From NCBI GenBank assembly GCA_965247775.1, contig OZ252031.1:806001-870000 (forward strand): 64,000 nucleotides of DNA. Direction: 5' to 3'. The position numbers and the translations under genes were made by a program. Of the stretch, positions 33,041 through 40,833 are shown one piece after another. Numbering within the stretch: the first letter of the stretch is position 1; each line of letters starts with the position of its first letter. Below the pieces are notes generated by a model. The model saw only the letters and a program-made list of their open reading frames with translations. It searched no databases and was not told the origin of the DNA. The stretch is from G965247775 sp965247775 (lineage in GTDB: Bacteria; Chloroflexota; Dehalococcoidia; Bin125).

Positions 33041-33150
33041 GGCGAGCGGCTGGCCCGCCCGGGTGTCGAGGCGGATGTCAGGGCTACGCGGCGCGCCGGC
33101 TGCGAGGGATGATGTGGCGGCGGCTGCCGGCCCTGCCGGTGGGTTGGAAC

Positions 33151-33366
33151 TCAGGCGGGGACGGAGGGGCGGTCTTTCTTGAGCACGGGCAGGCCGGTCT
33201 GGCTGTTCTCGGTGATCAGGTAGCCGGGGGGCAGGGCGTCGAGGACGCCTTCCTTGACCTCGCGGGCAAAGAAGTAGATGCGCTGTTCGCGGCCGTTCTT
33301 GAGGATGACGTCCTTGTGGTGGAGGAAGTAGATCTGGCCGCGGGCGTTGGTGTGGGCAAGCGGCAT
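33151..33366 (-). CDS. Conserved-looking small protein
   Basis: A 71-residue protein with a compact beta pattern: RGQIYFLHHKDVILKNGRE, QRIYFFAREVKEGVLDALP, GYLITENSQTGLPVLKK. The reading frame shows good codon bias and a GAAAGG site before the ATG at 33366. I have seen similar small proteins in Chloroflexota but cannot name a family or function. Nothing obvious lies in 33367-33619. Confidence 0.65.
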   Translation of the reverse strand: MPLAHTNARGQIYFLHHKDVILKNGREQRIYFFAREVKEGVLDALPPGYLITENSQTGLPVLKKDRPSVPA

Positions 33367-33619
33367 GGGGCTCGCACCTTTCGGGTGAGTTCAGCCCGAA
33401 CTGCGCACGCCGGTAGGCATTTGCACCCAAAACCCTTGAGACGATTACAGCCGTCGAGGGGGGCAGGGTCAAGGCGCCCCAGAGTGATACCGACATAACG
33501 TTTGTGCGATCGGGAGGTGGGCGGCGGCGCGGCGGGGATGGGGAGGGGGGCGCAGGGGCGGCCGGGCGCCGGGGGGGCAGCAGGGGCGGCCCGTATGCGG
33601 GTGGGGGAGGGTGGGCGGG

Positions 33620-33890
33620 GACGGTGATCGCGCCGGACATCCTGGCCAATGCAGGCGGCGTGATCGTGTCGTACTTCGAGTGGGCGCAGAACATCCAGCA
33701 GTACCGCTGGACGGCGGCGCACGTGGTGCGGGCGCTGGAGGAGGTCCTGGGGGAGGCGGTGCGGGGCGTGCAAGAGCTGGCGGCCGAGTCTGGAGTGACG
33801 TAGCGGACGGCGGCGTTCATGACGGGGGTGCAGCGGGTGGCGGATGCGATCGAGGTGCGGGGCTTCGTGTGGGCCACGGGGTGCCGGTAT
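33620..33890 (+). pseudogene. C-terminal remnant of glutamate dehydrogenase
   Basis: The frame reads IAPDILANAGGVIVSYFEW then AQNIQQYRW, the highly conserved late segment of NAD(P)-glutamate dehydrogenase. It continues through ALEEVLGEAVRGVQELAAES to a TAG at 33801-33803. Without that stop it would go on RTAAFMTGVQRVADAIEVRG, the usual C-terminus. A TTG to TAG change would explain it. Upstream is only G-rich sequence, so the catalytic half is gone. Confidence 0.7.
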
Positions 33891-34037
33891 ATCGGTCGCG
33901 CTTGCGCCGGCCGCCGCGGGAGCCACCCCGGCGGCCGGTTTCGCGTGTGCGGGCGACGGGCGGGCTGCCCGGAGGGTGAGGAGAGGGTAGGCTCGGCGGG
34001 CCCTCCCGAGCTGGCGTAGCAGTGGAGAACGACGAGG

Positions 34038-35069
34038 GTGAGGCGCGGCATCGCCAGGTTCGGGTTCCTCGATCCCCGCGGCTGGGGGACGCTGCGGCTG
34101 ATCTTCGTGATCACGCTGGGGACGGGCGTCTTCACGATCGTGGTGGCGGTGACGCTGATCGGGGTGCGGAGGGACCTGGAATCGCGTCCGGGGGACCGCT
34201 GGGGCGTGATCGAGGTGGACCCGGAGGCGCCCTACCTGCCGACGCTGGCGAACGCGACCCTGGGGGTGGGGGCGAACCGGCTGAGCTTTACGATCCAGGA
34301 TGCGCGGGGGCAGATCCGCGGCGACTTGGACGTGCGGGTGGGGATCTACGACATCGCGATCGATCCGGACGTGGCGGTGTCGGAGCAGTTCGCGCAGTTC
34401 ATCTCGTATGGGGCGGAAACGCCGCTGCCGGCGTCGCACCGGCACGCGGGGGCGAGCCCCTCCGATCAGGCGCGCTACGTGGGGGCGGGGGTGTATGTGG
34501 CGCCGGCCTTCTTCCCGCGGCCGGGGACGTGGGGGCTGGAGTTCGCCATCCAGCCGTCGGATGGGAGCGGGGCGGAGGCGGCGGTGCTGTTCCGGATGGC
34601 GGTGCGGGAGCGGGGCGAGGCGCCGGCCCCGGGCGATGCGGCGGTCAGCGTGCGGTCGCGGACGCTGGCGGATGAGCCCGATCTGGGGCGGCTGACGTCG
34701 GACCCGCGCCCGGAGCCGGGGCTGTACCAAGTGAGCATCGACGAGGCGCTGGCGAAGGCGCGGCCGCTGGTGCTGATCTTCGCGACGCCGGCGTTCTGCC
34801 ATTCGCGCACGTGCGGGCCGTCGGTGGATGTGGTGAAGGCGGTCTGGCGGGCCCAGGCGGGGGCGATCGATGCGATCCATGTGGAGGTATTCGAGAATCC
34901 GGAGGAGCCCGAGTCGCTGCGGGAGGCGGCGGCGTTCCGGGCCTGGGATCTGCCGAGCGAGCCGTGGATCTTCGTGGTGGATGGGGCGGGGACGATCTTC
35001 TCGGTGTACGAGGGGACGGTGACGGAGCGGGAGTTGCGGGGGGATGTGGAGACGCTGCTGGGGGAGTAG
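34038..35069 (+). CDS. Membrane-anchored thioredoxin-fold protein
   Basis: Of 343 residues, starting at GTG. One membrane helix spans about residues 18-42. The middle (60-190) is a beta-rich outer domain. The last part has PLVLIFATPAFCHSRTCGPSVDVVKA, a thioredoxin fold with Cys residues spaced C-HSRT-C rather than CxxC, then VVDGAGTIFSVYEGTV. It probably acts outside the membrane in redox or protein handling. The family name is not known to me. Confidence 0.75.
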   Translation: MRRGIARFGFLDPRGWGTLRLIFVITLGTGVFTIVVAVTLIGVRRDLESRPGDRWGVIEVDPEAPYLPTLANATLGVGANRLSFTIQDARGQIRGDLDVRVGIYDIAIDPDVAVSEQFAQFISYGAETPLPASHRHAGASPSDQARYVGAGVYVAPAFFPRPGTWGLEFAIQPSDGSGAEAAVLFRMAVRERGEAPAPGDAAVSVRSRTLADEPDLGRLTSDPRPEPGLYQVSIDEALAKARPLVLIFATPAFCHSRTCGPSVDVVKAVWRAQAGAIDAIHVEVFENPEEPESLREAAAFRAWDLPSEPWIFVVDGAGTIFSVYEGTVTERELRGDVETLLGE

Positions 35070-35159
35070 GGGCGTCCCCTTGCGGGTGACGGAGGTGCGA
35101 GATTCCGCCCCAGACGGCGGCGCGGGGGGCGGCGTCGTGAATGGGTAAAGGAGTGCACG

Positions 35160-35444
35160 ATGCCGATGTCTGTGCGCTTGGCGCGCTGGACGGCGCAGGG
35201 GGTGCAGGGGGCGCAGGAGGCGCCGCAGCGGCTGGCGGGGGCGCGGGAGGGGGTGAGCGCGGCGGGGGGTGAGATCACGGAGGTGTCCATGCTGATGGGC
35301 GACGACGGCCTGCTGGTGATCTCGGAGGCGCCGGATGACACGGTGCTGGCGCCGCCGTTGCTGCGGATCGCGGGGCTGGGGAAGGTGCGGACGACGACGA
35401 TGCGCCGGTCGAACCCGCTCGCGGAAAGCACAATGCGATCATGA
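35160..35444 (+). CDS. GYD domain protein, C-terminus altered at the phage boundary
   Basis: A 94-residue protein with the GYD pattern: RWTAQGVQGAQEAPQRLAGA, GGEITEVSMLMGDDGLLVIS, EAPDD and GKVRTTTMR. After RTTTMR the family normally continues with an AFT-type tail, whereas here SNPLAESTMRS follows, encoded by sequence antisense to the amidase gene. The stop codon overlaps the amidase stop (TCATGA). The gene was probably cut by insertion of the phage-like element. Confidence 0.7.
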   Translation: MPMSVRLARWTAQGVQGAQEAPQRLAGAREGVSAAGGEITEVSMLMGDDGLLVISEAPDDTVLAPPLLRIAGLGKVRTTTMRRSNPLAESTMRS

Positions 35445-36239
35445 AACTGATGCTGTTCCGGCTAAGTCGGCACTGGCCGCGCGGAGGCGGGCGTGGAGGG
35501 AGTCGAGGTTCGTTTGGAGGGCGTCGAGGCGGGCGGTGTGGGTGGCTTGGGCGGCGGTGAGGGCGTCGATCTGGAGGCGGAGGGCTTCGCGGTTGTCCTT
35601 GGGGCCGCTGCGGAGGGTGGGGTCCGTGGCGGGTGCGCCGCGGAGGGTGTCGAGGCGGGCGCCGACGCGGGCGATGAAGGCGGGGGAGGGCCAGAGGGAG
35701 CCGGGGTCGGACTTGTGGGGGGTGAGGTCGGAGTGGTGGTGGATGCCGGGTTGGGCGTCGTCGTGGGTGCGGAGGGGAGGGATGTGGTGGCGGTGGCAGA
35801 GGGAGGCGACGAGGTGGACGGCGCGGGCGATGAGCGGTTCGGGGTAGGGGGTATCGGGGGTGGGCTGGATGAGTTCGATGCCGACGGCGTTGAGGTTTGC
35901 GCCCTGGCGATCGGCGCCGGTGCCGGCGTGCCAGGCGCCGTGGCGCTCGGGGACGACGGTGGCGAGGCGGCCGTCGTGGCCGACGATGTAGTGGATGGAG
36001 GGGTTGCGGACTTGGCGGCCGGCGGCGGTCGTGTGGGAGAACTGGGTGAGCCAGTTGAGGGCGGCGGTGAATTCCGCCTCGGGCTTGCCGCGGGTGCGCT
36101 CGCCGCCGCGGGTGGAGTGCAGGGTGATGGTGGTGATGGGGACGCCGAGGCGGTCCTGGTAGCAGTTGGGGCTTGGGCGGGAGACGTCGTTGGGGTGCGT
36201 TGGGTTTTGGATGGGGGCTCCGGGTGGCGGGGTGTGTCC
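35439..36239 (-). CDS. N-acetylmuramoyl-L-alanine amidase (endolysin), start unresolved
   Basis: The frame encodes an amidase_2-type enzyme: LHSTRGG with a zinc His, SIHYIVGHDGRLATVVPERH, GAWHAGTGADRQGANLNAVG, IELIQP, and HHSDLTPHKSDPGS with the later metal/catalytic residues. A helical tail of about 60 residues follows. It would cleave peptidoglycan at lysis. No ATG, GTG or TTG exists in frame ahead of the domain. The frame stays open upstream through Pro-rich sequence into the holin copy, where a CTG (36566) stands at the position of an ATG in the other two repeat copies. Confidence 0.75.
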   Translation of the reverse strand, partial: GHTPPPGAPIQNPTHPNDVSRPSPNCYQDRLGVPITTITLHSTRGGERTRGKPEAEFTAALNWLTQFSHTTAAGRQVRNPSIHYIVGHDGRLATVVPERHGAWHAGTGADRQGANLNAVGIELIQPTPDTPYPEPLIARAVHLVASLCHRHHIPPLRTHDDAQPGIHHHSDLTPHKSDPGSLWPSPAFIARVGARLDTLRGAPATDPTLRSGPKDNREALRLQIDALTAAQATHTARLDALQTNLDSLHARLRAASADLAGTASVS

Positions 36240-36522
36240 GGCGCGTCGTGGTGGTTGGGGTGGGGGCGATGGAGAGGGGGAGGGAAGGGGGAGCGTGGTG
36301 GGGTGTTGGGAGGGGCAGTGGTTCAGGGGAGGGATTGATCTTGCCCACCCACCCGCCCCGGGGGTTGGGGGGGCTGGCCGGGGTGGGGTGGGAGAGGGTG
36401 ATCTTGCGCGCCCAGCCGCGCTGGGGGTTGGGGGGGCCGGCAGTCGGGCGTCGTCCTTCTTGGGCTCGCTGTCTGTCCCGAGGAACGAGAGCGGGGGAGG
36501 GCGTCGTGAGGGGGGTGGGGCT

Positions 36523-36795
36523 TCAGTTCGGGGGCAGGTCGCCGGTGGGGGGGCTGGGGGGTGCAGGGTCGATGCCGAGGTCGTGGAGGGCTTCGTCGCT
36601 GGTCGATGGGCGCCCGCCGGCGCTGGGTCCGAGGATGTCGCGGAGGGCGATCATGAGGAGGCCGGTGACGGTGATGAGGACGATGCCGATGGCGCGGATG
36701 TCGTGGGGGAGGTCGGGGGTGGTGGCGAGGGTGGAGATGCCGCCAGCGGCAAGGGCGATGAGGCGGCTGTTCCACTTGGTGAGGGCGTGTTTCAT
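36523..36795 (-). CDS. Holin-like protein, copy 1
   Basis: Ninety residues: MKHALTKWNSRLIALAAGG, then hydrophobic segments up to GIVLITVTGLLMIALRDILG, and a charged/Pro-rich tail. One or two membrane helices with a polar tail, next to an amidase, fit a phage holin that lets the endolysin reach the wall. This copy differs from copies 2 and 3 in the tail (DLGIDPAPPSPPTGD). Confidence 0.65.
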   Translation of the reverse strand: MKHALTKWNSRLIALAAGGISTLATTPDLPHDIRAIGIVLITVTGLLMIALRDILGPSAGGRPSTSDEALHDLGIDPAPPSPPTGDLPPN

Positions 36796-36998
36796 GGGCG
36801 GGGGTTCCTTTCGCGGGGTGGAGGCGGATGGTTGCGCCAGCGGTGGGGCTGGGTGCGATGGCGTTCGGTGGGTGGGGCTTGGAGCGCGAGGCAGTCGGCG
36901 AGGGCTCGTTCGGCGGCGGTGAGGCGGTCTTCGATGTAACGGAGCCAGGCGCGGTTGCCGTTGCGTTTGCCGGTGAAGGGGAGGCCGAAGAGGCGCAG
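36792..36998 (-). pseudogene. 3' fragment of the pre-holin gene, copy 1
   Basis: Encodes LRLFGLPFTGKRNGNRAWLR through HPPPPRERNPRP without the first 23 residues of the intact gene at 37916-38191. There is no start codon in front. Its stop overlaps the ATG of holin copy 1 (ATGA), so coupling to that holin is lost unless ribosomes enter elsewhere. Confidence 0.75.
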
Positions 36999-37084
36999 CG
37001 TCCTTCTTGGGCTCGCTGTCTGTCCCGAGGAACGAGAGCGGGGGAGGGCGTGGGGAGGGGAGGCGTCGTGAGGGGGGTGGGGCC

Positions 37085-37357
37085 TCAGTTCGGGGGCAGG
37101 TCGCCGCTGGGGGGGTTGGGGGGTGCATGGTCGAGGCCGAGGTCGTGGAGGGCTTCGTCGCTGGTCGATGGGCGCCCGCCGGCGCTGGGTCCGAGGATGT
37201 CGCGGAGGGCGATCATGAGGAGGCCGGTGACGGTGATGAGGACGATGCCGATGGCGCGGATGTCGTGGGGGAGGTCGGGGGTGGTGGCGAGGGTGGAGAT
37301 GCCGCCAGCGGCAAGGGCGATGAGGCGGCTGTTCCACTTGGTGAGGGCGTGTTTCAT
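37085..37357 (-). CDS. Holin-like protein, copy 2
   Basis: Identical at protein level to copy 3: 90 residues with membrane helices near 12-26 and 34-52 and the tail DLGLDHAPPNPPSGDLPPN. Perfect identity between copies indicates a recent duplication or ongoing gene conversion. Confidence 0.65.
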   Translation of the reverse strand: MKHALTKWNSRLIALAAGGISTLATTPDLPHDIRAIGIVLITVTGLLMIALRDILGPSAGGRPSTSDEALHDLGLDHAPPNPPSGDLPPN

Positions 37358-37560
37358 GGGCGGGGGTTCCTTTCGCGGGGTGGAGGCGGATGGTTGCGCC
37401 AGCGGTGGGGCTGGGTGCGATGGCGTTCGGTGGGTGGGGCTTGGAGCGCGAGGCAGTCGGCGAGGGCTCGTTCGGCGGCGGTGAGGCGGTCTTCGATGTA
37501 ACGGAGCCAGGCGCGGTTGCCGTTGCGTTTGCCGGTGAAGGGGAGGCCGAAGAGGCGCAG
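37354..37560 (-). pseudogene. 3' fragment of the pre-holin gene, copy 2
   Basis: Same truncated piece as in copy 1, beginning abruptly at LRLFGLPF where it joins the sequence that follows the holin in the next unit. It marks the duplication junction. Confidence 0.75.
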
Positions 37561-37646
37561 CGTCCTTCTTGGGCTCGCTGTCTGTCCCGAGGAACGAGAG
37601 CGGGGGAGGGCGTGGGGAGGGGAGGCGTCGTGAGGGGGGTGGGGCC

Positions 37647-37919
37647 TCAGTTCGGGGGCAGGTCGCCGCTGGGGGGGTTGGGGGGTGCATGGTCGAGGCC
37701 GAGGTCGTGGAGGGCTTCGTCGCTGGTCGATGGGCGCCCGCCGGCGCTGGGTCCGAGGATGTCGCGGAGGGCGATCATGAGGAGGCCGGTGACGGTGATG
37801 AGGACGATGCCGATGGCGCGGATGTCGTGGGGGAGGTCGGGGGTGGTGGCGAGGGTGGAGATGCCGCCAGCGGCAAGGGCGATGAGGCGGCTGTTCCACT
37901 TGGTGAGGGCGTGTTTCAT
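37647..37919 (-). CDS. Holin-like protein, copy 3 (closest to the parental arrangement)
   Basis: Same 90-residue protein as copy 2. Only this copy is preceded by the complete upstream gene, whose stop overlaps its ATG (ATGA). It is therefore probably the original locus. Confidence 0.68.
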   Translation of the reverse strand: MKHALTKWNSRLIALAAGGISTLATTPDLPHDIRAIGIVLITVTGLLMIALRDILGPSAGGRPSTSDEALHDLGLDHAPPNPPSGDLPPN

Positions 37920-38191
37920 GGGCGGGGGTTCCTTTCGCGGGGTGGAGGCGGATGGTTGCGCCAGCGGTGGGGCTGGGTGCGATGGCGTTCGGTGGGTGGG
38001 GCTTGGAGCGCGAGGCAGTCGGCGAGGGCTCGTTCGGCGGCGGTGAGGCGGTCTTCGATGTAACGGAGCCAGGCGCGGTTGCCGTTGCGTTTGCCGGTGA
38101 AGGGGAGGCCGAAGAGGCGCAGCCACTGGCTGAGGGCGGCGAGGAGGCCAGCGCCGGCGGTGAGGAGGGCGGCGAGTTCGGTGGGGGTCAT
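37916..38191 (-). CDS. Small phage membrane protein before the holin
   Basis: Of 91 residues. MTPTELAALLTAGAGLLAAL forms an N-terminal hydrophobic helix, followed by a basic amphipathic middle (GKRNGNRAWLRYIEDRLTAA) and a Pro/Arg tail. Such two-gene sets before an endolysin are common (holin plus antiholin, or hemolysin-XhlA-like). It is coupled to the holin by a four-base overlap. Confidence 0.6.
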   Translation of the reverse strand: MTPTELAALLTAGAGLLAALSQWLRLFGLPFTGKRNGNRAWLRYIEDRLTAAERALADCLALQAPPTERHRTQPHRWRNHPPPPRERNPRP

Positions 38192-38215
38192 GGGTGTTTT
38201 CCCCTCTCCCCCTGG

Positions 38216-38242
38216 CCCCCTCTCCCCTGGGGGGAGAGGGGG
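38216..38242. repeat. Palindromic repeat, 12-base-pair stem
   Basis: CCCCCTCTCCCC at 38216-38227 pairs with 38231-38242 around TGG. It lies just upstream of the pre-holin gene and just downstream of the tail-protein gene. It is a member of the CCCTCTCC/GGAGAGGG family found across the element. Confidence 0.85.
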
Positions 38243-38256
38243 AAGAGAATCCGTGA

Positions 38257-39381
38257 TCATTGGAAGCGGGCGGGGGTGGTGCGCTGGTCGAGGCGGCGCA
38301 GGGTTTGGGCGGCGTCGGGGCTGGGGGCGCCGAAGGCGGCGTCGACGGCGATGGGCTCGCCGGCATCGGCGCGGAGGCGGATCTCTTCGACGCGGCGGTC
38401 GAGGCGCAGGGCGAGGTCGGGAAGATCCAGGGTGACGCGATCGCCGAGCTGCCAGTCGTCGGGGTAGGCGGTGGGGCCGAGGGCGGGGACTTGGGCCTGA
38501 AGGCGCAGGCGCTGGGCGGCTTCGCGGGCGAGTTCGGCGGCGCCGGCGTCGCCGGCGGCGTCGGCGGTGTCGGCGTCGCGGGCGTCGAAGGAGAACTCGC
38601 GGCGGCCGCGGGCGGCGATGTCGGCGTCGTCGGTGACGAGCCGGACGAGGCGGGTGGCGCCGGCGCCGCTGCCGAGGACGTAGACGGCGTTGCGGCTGCG
38701 CAGGGCGGCTTCGGTGTAGGCGAGGGTTTGGACGGCGCCGAGCTGGGGGGAGAAGACGACCGGGGCGGGCGCGGCGGCGGTGCGGTCACGGGGGGCGCGC
38801 AGGCCGAAGGCGATTGCGCCGCCGGCGAGGCGGACGGCGGCGAAGCCGATGCCGGCGAGGGTGGCGATCTCTTCGATCTCGCGGAGGAGGTTGCTGTAGC
38901 GGGCGCGGACGGTGACGCCGGGGCCCAAGGGGGGCGCGTTGGCGGGGGCGAGACGGGCGGGGACGGGGATGGCGCGGGCGGGGTCGGTGGGGGCGAGGAG
39001 GTGGTCGGTGATGTAGTGGCGGATGGCGGTTTCGGCGGGGACGCCGAGCTGTTCGTCGTGGGAGGCGCCGGCGGGGGGGAGGATGACGCGCTGGCGCAGC
39101 CACCAGGAGAGGTCGAGGCCTTCGATGCGCCAGGCGGGTTCGGCCTGGGGGCGGTAGAGGAGGGTGCGGAACTGGACGATGCCGGAGAAGTCGAGGCGGC
39201 CGTCGAGTTCGATGTCGATGTTGTCGCCGCAGGCGAGGTTGCGGCCGTCTTCCAGGGGCAGCTCGAGGCGGAAGCTTCCGGCCTGCGCGAAGCGGTGCGT
39301 CCATTCGAGGCGGGTGAAGGGGCGGACGGCGGTGAGGAGGCCGAGGGGGTCGCGGTGGAGAAGGGTGGCTTGGTCGGGCAT
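38257..39381 (-). CDS. Siphovirus tail protein (ReqiPepy6 Gp37-like)
   Basis: Of 374 residues. The front DPLGLLTAVRPFTRLEWTHR, FAQAGSFRLELPLEDGRNL and GDNIDIELDGRLDFSGIVQF matches Gp37-like tail proteins of actinobacterial siphophages, which resemble the tail-tip hub. The later half has RNAVYVLGSG and DDWQLGDRVTLDLPDLALR. It probably forms part of the tail tip. ATG at 39381; the 195 bases upstream hold no gene. Confidence 0.75.
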   Translation of the reverse strand: MPDQATLLHRDPLGLLTAVRPFTRLEWTHRFAQAGSFRLELPLEDGRNLACGDNIDIELDGRLDFSGIVQFRTLLYRPQAEPAWRIEGLDLSWWLRQRVILPPAGASHDEQLGVPAETAIRHYITDHLLAPTDPARAIPVPARLAPANAPPLGPGVTVRARYSNLLREIEEIATLAGIGFAAVRLAGGAIAFGLRAPRDRTAAAPAPVVFSPQLGAVQTLAYTEAALRSRNAVYVLGSGAGATRLVRLVTDDADIAARGRREFSFDARDADTADAAGDAGAAELAREAAQRLRLQAQVPALGPTAYPDDWQLGDRVTLDLPDLALRLDRRVEEIRLRADAGEPIAVDAAFGAPSPDAAQTLRRLDQRTTPARFQ

Positions 39382-39576
39382 TTCGGGGGTTCCGGGTGCT
39401 GGGTGGGGTGCGCTGGGTGCTGCGGCTGTGGGGGGTGGTGGGTGAGGCCTCCGCCCCTGGCCCCTGTGCGTCGCTTTTTCCATCGAGGCGGTGCGTGGCC
39501 CCGCAGATCGGGGGCGATGGGAGGGGGGATCGGAGGGGGCTTGAGCGTGGTTGGCATTGGCTGCGGGCGGGGAGGC

Positions 39577-39819
39577 TCAGGGCTCCTCCCGTCCGGCCCG
39601 GCGGCGGGCGTAGCGGCGGAGGGCGGCGCGGATTTCGGCGGCGGTGGAGGCGGTCTCGATGTTGTCGGCGAGTTCGCTGTGGGGGTCCGGCGTGGCGGGG
39701 GGCTCGGCGGCGGCGGCGCCGGCTTCGGTGGGGAAGGCGCCGATGAGGCGGCCGTCGTGGTGGCGGACCTCCCAGTAGGCGAAGGCGCCGGTGGCGTCGG
39801 GGACGCGGGCCTTGGGCAT
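39577..39819 (-). CDS. Small phage protein of unknown function
   Basis: Eighty residues: MPKARVPDATGAFAYWEVRH, then an acidic middle and an Arg-rich end. Its ATG overlaps the stop of the upstream tail gene by one base (TGATG), which supports translation. It is perhaps a tail-fibre accessory. No family recognised. Confidence 0.55.
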   Translation of the reverse strand: MPKARVPDATGAFAYWEVRHHDGRLIGAFPTEAGAAAAEPPATPDPHSELADNIETASTAAEIRAALRRYARRRAGREEP

Positions 39820-40790
39820 CAGAAGGGGCTTTCCGTGGTTTCGAGGATGAAGTGCAGGCCGAAGGAGAAATTGAGGGGGAGCGGCGTGATGCGGGCGGGG
39901 AGGGGGTGCACGGCGGCGATGCGCATGGCGACGTGATCGGTGGAGCCCCGCGTCATGAAGAAGCTGCTGGCTGTGTTGTTGACGGAGAGGGCCAGGTAGT
40001 AGCGGCCGGCGGCGAGGGGGGTGTCGCTGATGCCGGCGACTGCCCGGCCGATCGCGGGAACCGCGGTGGGGCCGAGGGAGACGAGGCGGGCGCCCGCGGC
40101 GGTGTAGATGCCGAGGTCGTAGGCGCTGGCGCCGGAGCGCTGGACGTGGAAGCGGATCTTGGTGGCCGTGGTGTCACGGGGCACGTGGAAGGGGAGGAAG
40201 AAGCCGGCGTTGGCGGCGGGGGTGCCGGAGCGGCCGGGGGGGCTGGCGAAGCTGTCGCTGAGGAGCCAGGGAGCGACGGTGGCGGTGTTATTGGCGACGG
40301 AGTAGGCGCGCCGGTCGGTGAGGGCGGTATGGACGATGGAGGTGACGGCGGCGCCGACGCGGACGCGGAAGAGGACGAGCTGGTAGTGCGTTTCGGTCTG
40401 GGTGAGGGCGGGGTCGGTGGGGGACGCGGCGGGCGTGCCCTGCACGATCGTGGCCGTGACGGTGCGGGTATCGGGCGGGCCGATGCTGGTATCCATGTCG
40501 AGGACGAGGAGGTCATGGCGGGGGTTGCGGGGGTCCGCGGCGGCGATGGTGAGGGTGCGGGGGAGGGTGTTGCGGTAGGCGCGGAGCTGGGTGAGGCCGA
40601 CGAAGGCGGCGCCGCCGGCGAGGTCGACGGACATGGCGGCGGGGGAGGACTGGCTGAGGGCGAGGGCGTTGTCGATGCCGCTGATGACGCCGCGGGTGCG
40701 GATCATGCCGAGGTGCTTGGCGAACATGGCGGCGCTGACGGTGCGGTCGCCGTGGGCGAGTTCCTGGAAGGGGAAGGATTCTTCAGCCAT
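39819..40790 (-). CDS. Phage tail/baseplate or receptor-binding protein
   Basis: Of 323 residues. Residues 1-170 (MAEESFPFQELAHGDRTVSA, GVISGIDNALALSQSSPAAM, HDLLVLDMDTS) resemble baseplate-attached phage proteins with a repeated oligomerisation domain. The rest (ATKIRFHVQRSGASAYDLGI, GRYYLALSVNN) is a beta-sandwich such as carbohydrate-binding tail tips have. It could recognise the host surface. Confidence 0.62.
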   Translation of the reverse strand: MAEESFPFQELAHGDRTVSAAMFAKHLGMIRTRGVISGIDNALALSQSSPAAMSVDLAGGAAFVGLTQLRAYRNTLPRTLTIAAADPRNPRHDLLVLDMDTSIGPPDTRTVTATIVQGTPAASPTDPALTQTETHYQLVLFRVRVGAAVTSIVHTALTDRRAYSVANNTATVAPWLLSDSFASPPGRSGTPAANAGFFLPFHVPRDTTATKIRFHVQRSGASAYDLGIYTAAGARLVSLGPTAVPAIGRAVAGISDTPLAAGRYYLALSVNNTASSFFMTRGSTDHVAMRIAAVHPLPARITPLPLNFSFGLHFILETTESPF

Positions 40791-40833
40791 GTGGTTCCTC
40801 GTTCGCGTGGTGGGGGTGGGGTGGGGTTGGGGG

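Larger units (their letters stand above)
36452..38120. repeat. Threefold tandem duplication, unit about 562 bases
   Basis: Unit boundaries begin at the sequence CGTCCTTCTTGGGCTCGCTG at about 36450, 36999 and 37561. Copies two and three are identical over most of their length. Copy one has several changes and is about 13 bases shorter. Each unit carries a complete holin-like gene; units one and two carry only the 3' part of the gene before it. Confidence 0.92.

Noticed and set aside
35493..36338. Plus-strand Gly/Val/Glu-rich frame at the left end of the phage-like cluster
   Set aside because: Antisense to the amidase, whose zinc-site pattern is clear in the opposite strand.
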